This document shows, one piece after another, positions 34,791-45,703 of a stretch of 64,000 nt of DNA; within the stretch, counting starts at the first letter, position 1, and every line of letters begins with the position of its first letter. Source of the DNA: Symsagittifera roscoffensis (Eukaryota > Xenacoelomorpha > Acoela > Convolutidae); contig NC_087063.1 of NCBI RefSeq assembly GCF_963678635.1, positions 46,976,101 to 47,040,100 of the forward strand, read 5' to 3'. The position numbers and the translations under genes are program-made. Below the pieces are notes generated by a model. That model saw nothing but the letters and a program-made list of their open reading frames with translations. It ran no database searches and was not told the origin of the DNA.

Positions 34791-35575
34791 TCATATGTCA
34801 ATGATTCGAACACGAAAGTGTAGGCTGGGTTTATTCTGATACAAGCTATGAATGTTTCAAAGATATTTGTTGATAGTTTTCTACATTATGTTTTATAGTA
34901 AGCTTGTTTATTGGAGCTTTTATAAAAAATAATTTTTTCTTGATGGTTGAAAGCTTTCTTGGCTTGCACTAAAATGTATTTTTACAGTTGATTGCGAAGA
35001 CGATTTTCTATTTCGACCCCGGGAAATCCTTGAATACGCTCTTTTGCTCCTGTGAGTATACTCTGAATTATGTATCGATTTTTCATTTTTCCTACTCGTA
35101 CATGTTCAATTTCAAAATTTTTCATTGTGTTGGGACAGACCCTTTTGGTATGCTAGTCAGTTTGCAAGCTAATCATTCAACCAATCACGTACTTATATGA
35201 CAACATGATTAATGAATTACTATTTCTCCGGCTTTTGGAACATTGAAAATCAAAAAAAAAATTGATCATCCAAACTATTTGCAATCATGTGCTGACACAC
35301 AAAAAATATGTACATTCGCACGGGTTATTGACCGTACTGGAGTTTCATGGGTAATAATAGATTATTTTAGATTTTTGTAGTCAGTTTCTGAAAAACTCAA
35401 TAACAATCGATTATAATTGGTTAAAAATGGATTATAGTTTAGTTTTTGTCAAAACAATAAAATTCGCTTTAATCTATCAAAAATCAATTATAATGGATTG
35501 TAGTGAAGAAACTGAATTTTTTGTAAATTTTTCTGAAAATTTCGAACACAGATTAGTCCACACAAAACTTTGCAA
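34791..35575. other. Spacer without recognised features
   Basis: AT-rich, only short chance frames. I see no gene, RNA or repeat of note. Confidence 0.4.
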
Positions 35576-35770
35576 TTACTTTTGGCTGTATACACGTTAC
35601 ATCAGATAAAACGAGATTTGATTTGGCTTAAAAAATACTTATCAGAATTTCAATTTTTTTTCACATTTTTTTCATAAATTGTTAGTTTCTCTTTTTTGCT
35701 GATAATTTTTACTCCCTAATCCAATTTAATTCCCTTTGTCGTCCCTTCTCGTCACTCCAGTTTACACAAT
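35576..35770 (+). repeat. Direct repeat, copy 1
   Basis: Matches 38197-38392 in order: ATACACGTTACATC, AGATTTGAT-TGGC, TTTGTCGTCCCTT-TCGTC, CCAGT-TACAC. The two lie on either side of the MULE and two MITE copies, 2.6 kb apart. Probably two copies of another, unnamed element. Confidence 0.55.
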
Positions 35771-36297
35771 CTCCATATTTACATCCACCCTCAACCTGCC
35801 CTGCTGAAACCTTCTCCCTTACATCCCCCTCACGTTTACCGCTTCCCCATTTTACAACACCCCGTGGAGCGGGCTAAACGTGGGAGGGGGTGCACGCAGG
35901 GGGATGCAACCTGGGAGTGGGGGTAATTTGGGGAACTGAGTGGGGGTGTAAGCTTGGGGATGGTGGGGTAAACTGGTAGGGTGCACCGACAAAAGAGCGC
36001 GTACCAAAAGAGGGCGCATTTAAGTACCAAAAGAGCGCGTACCATAAGAGCGCGTTTTAGTAAGAGCGCGAAAATTGTCTAAGTATTCTTCCAAAGCATC
36101 TACTGATCAGAACTGACTGAAACTCTGAGAGAGTATACTTTTTATGCTTGGCTAGGTCTGCATGTGAAGATTTTTCAAAATATCTTCTAAGTTTTGGTAA
36201 TTTTATCCAAAAAATGTGACAAATAAAACAGAGAATTGAAATTAATATGTTTATAAAATGCTTTTTTCAAATTCTTTAGAATATTCTTCCAAAAAAT

Positions 36298-36582
36298 CTA
36301 TTTGAGTGCATCAGCTTCTCGTGTGTCCGCAAAATGCAAATGCTCTTTTTGAGACCTAATAGAATTGTCATTTTTCCAAATAACTATTCTGCCGCAACAC
36401 TGTTTGATTGCACATCGCCATGAAATTGTTTCTATACTTTCTCGATCTTTTCGATAGGTGTAACCTTCGAATGTAATCAACGGGTGACCTTTGGTAGTTT
36501 GTGAGATTTCCATAACAGCTGACAAGTGAGGTTCCAATGAAAGTGCTTTCAAACAACTGGAAACTACCACCTTAAATGCCAC
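36298..36582 (-). CDS. FLYWCH zinc-finger protein of the MULE
   Basis: A 94-residue frame with the FLYWCH pattern: ITFEGYTYRK, then ISWRCAIKQCCGR, then a C-terminal EHLHFAD. The metal ligands would be the Cys of WRC, the later Cys and the His pair. FLYWCH domains bind DNA, and in MULEs they are often at the N-terminus of the transposase. Here the catalytic part is absent, so the piece is either a remnant of the transposase or a stand-alone finger. The frame lies between the long terminal inverted repeats and outside the nested MITE. The start at MAFKVVVSS is the first ATG in the frame, but an upstream exon is possible. Confidence 0.65.
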   Translation of the reverse strand: MAFKVVVSSCLKALSLEPHLSAVMEISQTTKGHPLITFEGYTYRKDRESIETISWRCAIKQCCGRIVIWKNDNSIRSQKEHLHFADTREADALK

Positions 36583-36674
36583 CAGTTAGCACTTTTACTA
36601 TGTGTAGATTAACGTTTTAGTCCGAGTAACATTTGTTAAATAATTGTTAATAACAATCACCAAACAATTAACTT

Positions 36675-37210
36675 ATTGTTCCGACTTTCGATACGAAAGT
36701 AACGGAATATTTGTGCTCGGGTGGGTTTTTTTTTCTTCAGACAAATTTCGACTTTTTAACTAGCCGTTTTTGACGGAATTTTTTTTATATCATTCAAAAA
36801 GTACTGTTGTCCTGAGCTTAAATTTGAAAAAATATTTCACCTGTGATCATTTTTTGTAAAGTTATGAGGGTTTAAAGATTGCCATTTTGACCAATTTGGG
36901 ACAATTAACTCGCGATACAATTCGAGCTATTAACGCGTAAGCGGAGATTTAATCCGTCTGATAAATCGTTCCAAATTGGTTGAACGAAGCTTATTTGCCG
37001 TAATTGATTTGTTACAAGGAACGAAATCTATCTTTTTTTTACTTTATATGGCGTGTGGGGGGATGATTTTCATAAAAAATTTCAAATTTTAGAAAAAAAA
37101 ATTTCATTTTATTTTATTTCATTTAATTTTTTTATGTTATTACTGCTGCTCCATAAGCCTTAAAAGGCAGTCGGAACATTCAGGGCTTCGCCCTGATACG
37201 AGCAATCTTG
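36675..37210 (+). mobile_element. Hairpin-rich MITE, copy a (inside the MULE)
   Basis: Starts TTGTTCCGACTTTCG and ends near CAGTCGGAACATTC plus a short tail. Contains the palindromes CTTTCGATACGAAAG and AGGGCTTCGCCCT, and a core TTAACGCGTAAGCGGA. Five copies lie between 36.7 and 40.8 kb. Confidence 0.7.
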
Positions 37211-37483
37211 TTGCTCTTATGGTTAGATTAACTTGAGAGCAATAAATCTAATGCTCTTATAGTACGCGCTCTCTTGGTACTTAAAAGTGCGCTCTTATGT
37301 TACGCGCTATTTTGGTATTGAAAAGTGCACTCTTAAGGTACTCGCTATTTTGGTACTTAAATGTGCGCTCGTTTTGGTATGCGCTCTTTTGGTACGCGCT
37401 CTTTTGTGTATGCGCCAACTGGTAGGCTGCTGAGCAGTGGGGGAGGGGGTTACTATGGGGGGAAGATAAGCAAATGTGTACAA

Positions 37484-38026
37484 GACTGCTCGTATTAGGG
37501 CGAAGCTCTGAATGTTCCGACTGCCTTTTAAGGTTCATGGAGCAGCAGTAATAACATAAAAAAATTAAACCAAATAAAAAAAAATAAAAAAAAATTTTCT
37601 AAAATTTGAAATTTTTTTATGAAAATCATCCCCCCACACGCCATATAAAGTACAAAAGGATAGATTTCGTTCCTTGTAACAAATCAATTATGGCAAGCAA
37701 GCTTAGTTCAACCACATTGGAACGATTTATAAGACGGATTAAAGATCCGCTTACGCGTTATTAGCGCGAATTTTATCGCGCGTTAATTGTCCCAAATTGG
37801 TCAAAATGGCCAAAATGGCAATCTTTAAACCCTCATAACTTTACGAACAATGATCACAGGTGAAACATCTTTTCAAATTTAAGCTCAGAACAACAATACC
37901 TTTTGAATGTTAAAAAAAATTCCGTCAAAAATGGCTAGTTAAATAGTCGGAATTTGTCTGAAGAAAAAAAAACCCACCCCGAGCACAAATATTCCGTTAC
38001 TTTCGTATCGAAAGTCGGAACAATAA
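37484..38026 (-). mobile_element. Hairpin-rich MITE, copy b
   Basis: Reverse-oriented relative of copy a, just outside the MULE end. Close to copy a over its whole length. Confidence 0.7.
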
Positions 38027-38196
38027 CTCTGGGAGGGGGCTTTAAACATGGGGTAAGAATAAATTGGGGGAATGGATGAACTTGTTTCGAGAAAATGAGT
38101 GGTTGAGGGGATTAAACGAACGATACAAAAATCATTAGGTTTAAATTGGGGTTAGTATTTCAAACACAACTTACTACATTCAAAAGTTTGCCTTTA

Positions 38197-38392
38197 GCTG
38201 AATACACGTTACATCGGAAAAACAAGATTTGATCTGGCGTAAAAAAATTAACGTTATTTCAATATTTTGTTTCAAAGTTTTTCTTATATATTTTTAGTTT
38301 ATTGGTTTTTGATGATCTTTATTTTCTCTCTTTAATCAAGTTTACTTTCATTTGTCGTCCCTTGTCGTCCCCCCAGTCTACACTACTCCATC
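38197..38392 (+). repeat. Direct repeat, copy 2
   Basis: Partner of 35576-35770 (see there). The segment 38393-39043 after it holds nothing recognisable. Confidence 0.55.
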
Positions 38393-39043
38393 GTTTATAC
38401 CCACCATCAACCCACCCTGCTGAAACTTTGATCGGGGAGGGGTAAACGTGTTTAAAAAAATAAATGTTAAGGAGGATTAAATGGACAATAAAAATTTGAT
38501 TAGGTTTAGAAGTCGATTATAGAGATTATAACTTATTATTGTGGTCTGTTATAATAGATTTTACTGGACTAATTTTTTCGGAAAAAAAACAATTCTAATG
38601 ACAGAATAAAATTTTTCGTGGTCTAAAATCAACAATAACAGATTGTTGACAAAGTTTTCATCATTTTCATCAGTGTAGACATCATTTTCAATTCTAATCA
38701 ATTTTAACTAATGCAACTCCGATGCGGGTGATAGAAAATGGTGATATTGCAAAACTTTCTAAACGTTTGCAGTTTTTTGCTACAATTTGTTTGATTTGTT
38801 TTTTTAAAATGTTTTACACGATAGTTTTAATGTTTTTACCTAAAAAACTAATTCGCTGTGTAAAAATTAGAACAAATTTTTGTGCGAAATAATAGACTTA
38901 ATTTGTTCGCTAAAAAATTGTAATTTTTTACACAACAAAATTCCATTTTTTGTATAAAAACTGCGCAAATTATACTGTCAAACATACCTCACAAATCGCA
39001 AAATTTTACGCGCAAAATCAAACAAGACTAAACGTATTTCAGT

Positions 39044-39530
39044 GCAGAGCCCTGAATGTTTCTACTGCACTTTTATAGTTCCGACTGCATTACAATTAAA
39101 GAGTTAATTGCTTCAGAAAATGATAGATAATTTTAAAAAATCGTTTTTCAATTTCTCTTTCATTTCATTCCCCCACAAGCGATGCAAAGTTCAAAGGGTT
39201 TGTTTAGTGTCTCTTTTTCAATAAGAATAAAATGCTTGCCTCAATTCATTATGGAACGCATTAAATTGCCGCGTACGCGTGTTATAAGAACGCATTGTGC
39301 CGCGCGTTGGTTATTCCAAATTGGCCAATTAAGCAAATTTTAAACCCGCAAAATTTTGCAAAAAGGATCACTGGTAAAATTTTGTTTTCAATTTTTGCTT
39401 ATGTTAGCAACAGCTTTCAGATGGTTCAGAAAATTTTTTGGCCGAAACGCTTTGTTTAAAAATCGAAAATTGACTGAATAAAGAAACCATCCCAAGCATA
39501 AAAATTCCGCACTTTCTTCGGAAGTCGAAA
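39044..39530 (-). mobile_element. Hairpin-rich MITE, copy c (diverged)
   Basis: Same order of blocks as copy b (AGAGCCCTGAATGTTTCTACTGC at one end, CTTTCTTCGGAAGTCGAAACAA at the other) but much more diverged, so it is the oldest of the five. Confidence 0.55.
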
Positions 39531-39555
39531 CAAAAAATCTCTTAAAAATCATATT

Positions 39556-40082
39556 TGTTCCGACTTTCGATACGAAAGTGACGGAATATTTGTGCTCGGG
39601 GTAGGTTTTTTTTTCTTCAGACAAATTTCGACTTTTTAACTAGCCATTTTTGACGAAGTTTTTTAATATCGTTAAAAGGGTATTGTTGTCTTGAGCTCAA
39701 ATTTGAAAAAATATTTTACCTGTGATCATTTTTCGTAAAATTACGGGGTTTTAAAGATTGCCATTTGGTCAATTTGGGACAATTAACGCGCGATATATTT
39801 CGCGCTATTAACGCGTAAGTGGAGAGTTAATCCGTCTTAGAAATCGTTCCAAATTGGTTAAAAGAAGCTTGTTTGCCATAATTGGTTTTTTACAAGGAGC
39901 GAAATCTATGCTTTTGTACTTTATATTGCATGTGGGGTGATGATTTTCATAAAAAATTTCAAATTTTAGAAAAAAAAGTGTCATTTTATTTTATAACATT
40001 AAATTTTTTAATGTTATTACTGCTCCATAAAACCTTAAATCAGTCGGAACATTCAGGGCTTAGCCCTGATACGAGCAGTCTT
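39556..40082 (+). mobile_element. Hairpin-rich MITE, copy d
   Basis: Same orientation as copy a, opening TTGTTCCGACTTTCGATACG and closing GGGCTTAGCCCTGATACGAG. Begins only about 25 bases after copy c ends. Confidence 0.7.
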
Positions 40083-40239
40083 GTCTTTTTTGTTATCTTT
40101 TTTCTTTGTATATACAAGATAATTCATGTATTAGCACACGCTCCATTTTAAGAATGTAACAGGACCTACTGAAACCACAGAAGTATCGTGCAGGAAAAAA
40201 ACCTAATATTCAACTGGGGATATTCAGGAACCTATCCGA

Positions 40240-40774
40240 ACAAAACTGTTCTATCAAGGCCAGTCCATGAAAGTTCTGACTGCCTTTTAAAGTATATAGA
40301 GCAGTAATAACGAGAAAAAAAAATAAATTTAATGAAACAAAATGAAAAAATGAAATAATTTTGAGTTTTTTTGGTGAAAATCACCATCCCACACGCCATA
40401 TAAAGTACAAAGTACAAAGTGATAGGTTTTGCTCCTAGTAGCAAATCATTTATTGCAAATAAGCTGCCTTCAACCAATTTGGAACGATTTTACAGACGGA
40501 TTAAATCTCCGCTTACGCGTTATTAGCGCGAATTTTATCGCGCGTTAATTGTCCCAAATTGGTCAAAATGGCAATCTTCAAACCCCCATAAATTTACGAA
40601 AAATGATCACAGGTAAAATATCTTTTCAAATTTAAGCTCAGGACAACAATAGTTTTCGAATGATATAAATAAATTTCGTCAAAAATGGCTAGTTGAAAAG
40701 CCGAATTTTGTCTGAAAAAAAACCCACCCCGAGCACAAATATTCCGGTACTTTCGTTACGAAAGTCGGAACAAT
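40240..40774 (-). mobile_element. Hairpin-rich MITE, copy e
   Basis: Reverse orientation. Ends CTTTCGTTACGAAAGTCGGAA about 50 bases before the receptor-like exon, so it probably lies in that gene's intron. Confidence 0.68.
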
Positions 40775-40824
40775 AACAATCCAGTGAAAACACTAGGAGT
40801 ATTTTCTTTTGATTCTTGCTTTAG

Positions 40825-41037
40825 GTCCGACTTATCTGTATATTCGAACAGCATCATTGTCTTGCTAATGGCGTTCGAAAGGTGGCTGATGATTTGCTCG
40901 TTTCATAGAAGCAAGGAATGGGACTCAAAAAAGATGAAAGTTTACGCGGTGGTAACTACTTTTTTGCTTTTACTGGCTCCTATCCAGTTTTGCGAAGCAC
41001 TCATCACAACTAGTTTTGTCAATCCTGCTGTATATAG
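40825..41037 (+). CDS. Single exon of a rhodopsin-like receptor (host gene)
   Basis: A 213-base open exon between TTGCTTTAG and AG|GTAATG, exactly 71 codons. It encodes a hydrophobic segment with SIIVLLMAFERWLMIC, fitting the end of transmembrane helix 3 with an E-R-W version of the DRY motif. KMKVYAVVTTFLLLLAPIQF then fits helix 4. No other exon of the receptor was found in the window, so they lie in long introns filled by repeats or the exon is a relic. Family within class A receptors cannot be told. Confidence is moderate because it rests on one exon. Confidence 0.45.
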
Positions 41038-41680
41038 GTAATGGGCAACAAACACTCTACAGAACAAAAATGCCGTTTCTGGAAATTGTTAGAAAGTTTC
41101 GACCGAAAATTGTCGTTTTCGGCGCGCTTATTCTCCTCAAGTCAAGTTTTATTGCACCTCATTTTTTAGGAACGAGTCAATTCCTGAAACCAGTTTTTTT
41201 TCAAAAATTTCTTACATATTAGTTCTTATGCAATTTAAAATTGAGGAAAACGTTATTGTTAGTTATTTACTCATTTTTATCATTCTTAAACAACTTGTAC
41301 TAATTAGATTGTTAACAAATTCAGCTCAGTTTTCGAAAGATTTTCTCTGAACAATTTTTTTTGGCAAGCAAAATCGCAAAGTATCGAATTAGATGAAATT
41401 GAAGAATTAGATAGCTGTTTCCACGAACAGATTGGTCCGGCTTTTTTTTGCAATACGAATCAGGGGTGCAAAACTCGACTACCAGTCAATCCGTGTTTTT
41501 TTGGTCAACCCTGTCAATTCATATCAAAATTTTTTCAGTACTAACCAACATTCACACACTATCTGAAACAAATAGAAAGCAACAAAAACATTTAAAGTTA
41601 TAAAATTAAAAACCTTATTGAATCTTGAATATAATTTTTTCCGCCTAACAGAATATAAAGTATTCCGCCTCAGGCCAAAA
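41038..41680. other. Spacer or intron, no recognised gene
   Basis: AT-rich, with short chance frames only. If the exon before it is real, this is intron sequence. Confidence 0.4.
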
Positions 41681-43112
41681 TCAGATTTGTCGCGGAATCC
41701 GCAACTTTGCTACTTTCCTTTGATCTCTTTCGCTGTTTTAGATTCCACAAACAAATACCTAAACCACTGTACCGCTCAAAATCGCTCAAAAAGTAGGCAA
41801 TTTTGCGGAATCCGCAACCGTAATTGCGGAATCCAGAACAGTTTATGGAATCCACAAATAATTAATAAGAGATTTTTATAGTTAAATTGAGCTGTTGCGG
41901 ATTCCGCAACTGTAAGCGGAATCCGCAAACTGTAAGTGGAATCCGCAAGTTGTGAGTGGAATCCGCATTTTGTTTGCGGATTCCGTGTACATATTTGTTA
42001 ATGTGTAGTATAGCGTTTGAAATTATACCTTTTAACAACTGGTCACCAGAAAAATCAATCTCAATTACTACATTGATCAACTATTAGTTGAAGTACCAAA
42101 CATTTGGTCTCAATTCCTGTGGACCGAATTCGATCTCAAATCCTGTCAACTTCAATCTCAAGTTCGATCTCAATTCACTAGAATCTGATTCTACTAAATT
42201 ATCATTGTTTGGGATTGATGGAATCCCAAACACTGACCAGTATTTGGGATGTATGCAATCCCAAATACTGACGTTTTTCGGCAATATGCTGTGCGTTGCG
42301 ATTTCGAACACTCACAAGCCAACCAATGACTACAAATATTAAATTTATTCGGCGTTAACCTTCCTAAATCAGTATCTGTGAATGGCGCAATCCCAAATAC
42401 TGAACTAAATTTGCGATATGCTGTGTGTTGTGTTTCTATACACTCTCAAGCTAATGACTGCAAATATCAAATTGATTGGGCCTTCTGCTTCCCAAATCAG
42501 TATTTAGGATTGACGCAATCCCAAATACTGACCTAATTTGGCGATATGCTGTGTGTTGTATTTCCATACACTCTCAACGCAATGACTCCGAATATTGAAC
42601 TTATTCGGTGTTGTGTTACTAAAATACTAAAAGGTGACATCCATCGATTTAGTTAACAAATGTTTTGAGATTTGTTCGCGGATTCCACTGACAATGGTAA
42701 GTCCTTGCCTTTAAATTCCGCATTGCTATAGATGAAAATTCTAGCTCTAGCTTTTCATTGTTCATATGCAAGTTCAGTAATAAACCAAATTCTGAATCCA
42801 CTTACAGTTTGCGGAATACGCTTACTTTTGCGAATCCCGCTTACAAATTTTGCGGATTCGACTTACATTTGCGGATTCCACTGACAGTTGCGGAATCCCA
42901 GAACAACTAGCTATAATTGTTTATTGCGGAATCCTCGGCAGAACAAATGTGCTGACAAAATTTACGTTGTAGGTATTTGTACGCGGAATCCACGGAAATT
43001 TTGAAAGTGGAATCCACTTACATTTTGGAGCATGTTTAAAGGTTTTTCTATGGAATCCAGGAACATACAGACACAAAATTGTGCGCCTATCTAGTGCACA
43101 GTTTGGCATCAT
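41681..43112 (-). mobile_element. Element rich in the palindrome GCGGAATCCGC
   Basis: GCGGAATCCGC, GCGGATTCCGC and one-base variants recur every few tens of bases at 41688-41960 and 42795-43060. The right end (43053-43110) is the reverse of the left end of the MITE at 33898, including GTGCACAGTTTGGC, which marks it as a larger relative. The left end is not fixed. No protein frame of note; the middle holds a 130-base tandem repeat. Confidence 0.65.
42225..42640. repeat. Tandem repeat, ~130 bp, three units
   Basis: GCAATCCCAAATACTGA occurs at 42255, 42387 and 42515, followed each time by GCGATATGCTGTG-like text and CACTC-CAA. Before it, CAGTATTTGGGAT gives a 13-base palindrome with ATCCCAAATACTG in the first unit; the others keep it in part. 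Confidence 0.75.
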
Positions 43113-43136
43113 AATTCATGTTCTGATCATTCAGGG

Positions 43137-43400
43137 GGCCAAACTGTGTAATTATAATTGGTTTGCGGAATCCACTAAGCATCGCGGAATTCATTGGCAC
43201 GCATGCTGTATTCAATTTTTGCGGACTCCACAACGTACAGAATAGGATGATATAATTTTCATTACAAGGTGTTTGATCGTGAATTGCGCAACAATATGGA
43301 AAGTGGATTCACAGCTTAGAAGATTTTATAGGTTTGTTTTTAGGTTCGTCAGACACACACACGCACAAATATGTGCGTATAAAGAATACACATTTTAGTC
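43137..43400 (+). mobile_element. Diverged relative of the GGCCAAACTGTG MITE
   Basis: Starts GGGGGCCAAACTGTG, contains GCGGAATCCAC and GCGGAATTCAT, and ends near CACGCACAAATATGTGCG. Lies head to head with the element at 41681-43112, 25 bases apart. Confidence 0.5.
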
Positions 43401-44973
43401 TCGTGTTGTTATAAACTGCGTTGCAACGGGAAATATTAATTTTTTGAGATTTTTTCTGTTGCAAAAAGAACAGTTGATTACTCAAAAAATAGTCAGAGAT
43501 AAGCTCAATAAATATAGTGGCAAAACAACTATGATACTAAAGTTGCGTTTTGTATCTATAATGTTTTTCTCAAAACGAGTTTTATCATTTAAATACCATG
43601 CTGTCAACAATTAACTGTGAGTGATAGTGTTGCTCATTACTTTATAATGGTTAGTACCCACGATAAATTGTCAAAGAACCTAAGAGTACACTATGGCGGA
43701 GCAAAGCATTGAAACATTTCATCAACTTACAAAAATAGTGCTTAGGTAACTTTTGATAATCCTTGCGCGAACGAAGTTTTTATGTTTCTGAGCTTATGAG
43801 ATCTTAAGGAACAATTGGGAGGTATTGGGACCCAAGGAAGGGGAAGTAGTTTTGATCAGTTCACGTATTTCTTTATTTTGCTTTGTTTGAAAGTTTTTGG
43901 CAAATCTACACGTACGCAGCCACGAAATCAGCATTTTTTGGAAAAGATTCTTTGGTTGACAATCATGTTATTTTTTTCCAGTCTACCAACATTTTATCGT
44001 ATTCAAATATCGTTTCAATTTAGGGTAAAAAAACGAAAAGAATTTCATGTACGTATACACTAATCAATAATTAGAAATTGACTTTCAAACATACAAATAT
44101 TTAATTCAGACCAAACTGGTGTTGCTCTTATGACAGGCTGAAGAAAGTTAGTAAAGTGTAAACATCGGGTCAATGCGCAGAAAAAAGAGAAAAAAAACAA
44201 ACATGTAGAAGCAAAATCAATTTTCTTTCGTTAAAAATATTTAGACAGTTTTCTAAAAATTCTTTTTTTTGACAACGTTTTTTTATAAAAAAATACTATT
44301 GTAGTGCCATGGGAAACTGAAAAAGGAATTGTGAGTGTAGATTTAGGGGATTGCTTCACTAGTTCCCTTCGTTCTCTCCTTTAGCGGCACCGCAAAATGG
44401 TCCCTTGGGTAATGAATCTAAAATTTCGATAGGGTTAAGTTGGTGGCAATTCTTCCGTAATTTACTATGTTGCTTGCCCTTTTTCTTTTTTCCGACTTAT
44501 GTGCAAAAATACAAACGCAGAGGGTTCTGAGTGGCCAGAAAATAACATCAGAATCTAATCAAAATGAAAGAATTGAAACAAAACAGTTCTTATTCTCCAG
44601 AGAAACCTAATTATCCAGATACGCTCAGTTATTCCAAGCAACTATTCAGTTTGACGTGCTGAAATTATTAGTATCCATTGAATCACTTTTGCTTTGAGGT
44701 TTTTTAATTGATCTCTCTAACTTCGGGAGTCAATTGCTCTCTATTTCTGTTCCCTAACTAACCCTGAGACCAACTGTCCACTGACTTCACAATCCAATCC
44801 TGTTCTGCTCAAGGGCAGGCTGCCTGTAACCATTTCACTATATTTGTCTTTTGGTTTTAGTTATAGTTAAAGTTATTTCGTCCGTAAAAAACTCGACGGT
44901 TAGTCTGGTTACCTTGAGCAAAGTCCTAGTCGCAAATTCTCTTGGCTGGCAGTAATGTTTATTAAGGCCAATG
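43401..44973. other. Spacer before the LTR element
   Basis: No gene, RNA or repeat recognised. The only longer frame (43815-44063) has no recognisable family. Confidence 0.4.
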
Positions 44974-45381
44974 GAACCTGATCTAAACTATATTTTATGA
45001 TTGGATAAATTAAATGTTTTACCAATGTAAAGTATTTAATATTAACCAATCATGATCCATCTAACTAACAACCCATACTTATTTGTAAGTGCTGAAGTTA
45101 CTTGTAATTTCAGCACCAGAGAGATTTGAATTTAACTTAGAAATTAGTTGGACTCTCCCGAGCACTTCAGCAACCGCAATAAACCAGTATACCCTAGATC
45201 TATTGAGCCTAGCAGAGACTAGTTAAACAACCTGAGACTAGATAGTATAAGAGTAAGATTAGGATCGGTATTAGACTAAGAAGTTGCACGAATCTATCCG
45301 GCCGAAAATAAGATAGCGTGACGAGCAGACGGTGTACCCTATCCGAAATTACTCTATGAGTTACACCTCGGTCCTAACTCA
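44974..45381 (+). repeat. 5' LTR
   Basis: Starts TGGAACCTGATC and ends CCTAACTCA. The copy at 63415-63824 is nearly the same. A GTGCTGAAGTTAC / GTAATTTCAGCAC inverted pair lies in the middle and is kept in both LTRs. Confidence 0.88.
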
Positions 45382-45383
45382 TC

Positions 45384-45393
45384 TGGTGCGACC
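45384..45393 (+). promoter_or_regulatory. Probable primer binding site
   Basis: TGGTGCGACC starts two bases after the LTR. TGG is complementary to the CCA end of a tRNA, as expected at this place; the tRNA itself was not identified. Confidence 0.5.
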
Positions 45394-45469
45394 ATAAGTC
45401 TCGAACAAGACCTTATTAGATTAGAATTAACCAAGAATAGATTAGAAATTAGACAAAAACATTTACAAA

Positions 45470-45703
45470 ATGTTATACGACAATAATTTAATTGAAATGT
45501 CTCTCCGACTCAATAGATCAGAGCCAATATTCCGAACCATAATAGAACTACCCGGAATTGGAAGAAGACCTCGAACCAAAGACGATATACGACAAAGTAG
45601 AAACTTGCCGTATAGTTATATGATAGTTCGGCAAAAGCCAGAACAAACTTTTATATTTCGAATACTACTTGCAATGAATTTAGATTTCCATTTGCAAACA
45701 TAA
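45470..45703 (+). other. Short frame in the leader, 77 aa
   Basis: First ATG after the 5' LTR, giving MLYDNNLIEMSLRLNRSEPI and a fairly basic remainder. No family recognised. It may be a leader frame or chance. Confidence 0.3.

Larger units (their letters stand above)
35980..37416. mobile_element. MULE (Mutator-like), 1.44 kb, non-autonomous
   Basis: Flanked by the 9-base direct repeat AACTGGTAG at 35971-35979 and 37417-37425, the target duplication size of Mutator-like elements. Its ends are long inverted repeats of the type ACAAAAGAGCGCGTACCAAAAGAG, repeated inside each end. It carries a FLYWCH-domain frame on the minus strand but no room for a full transposase. A hairpin-rich MITE (36675-37210) sits inside it. 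FLYWCH domains are known companions of MULE transposases in animals, which supports the call. Confidence 0.75.
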
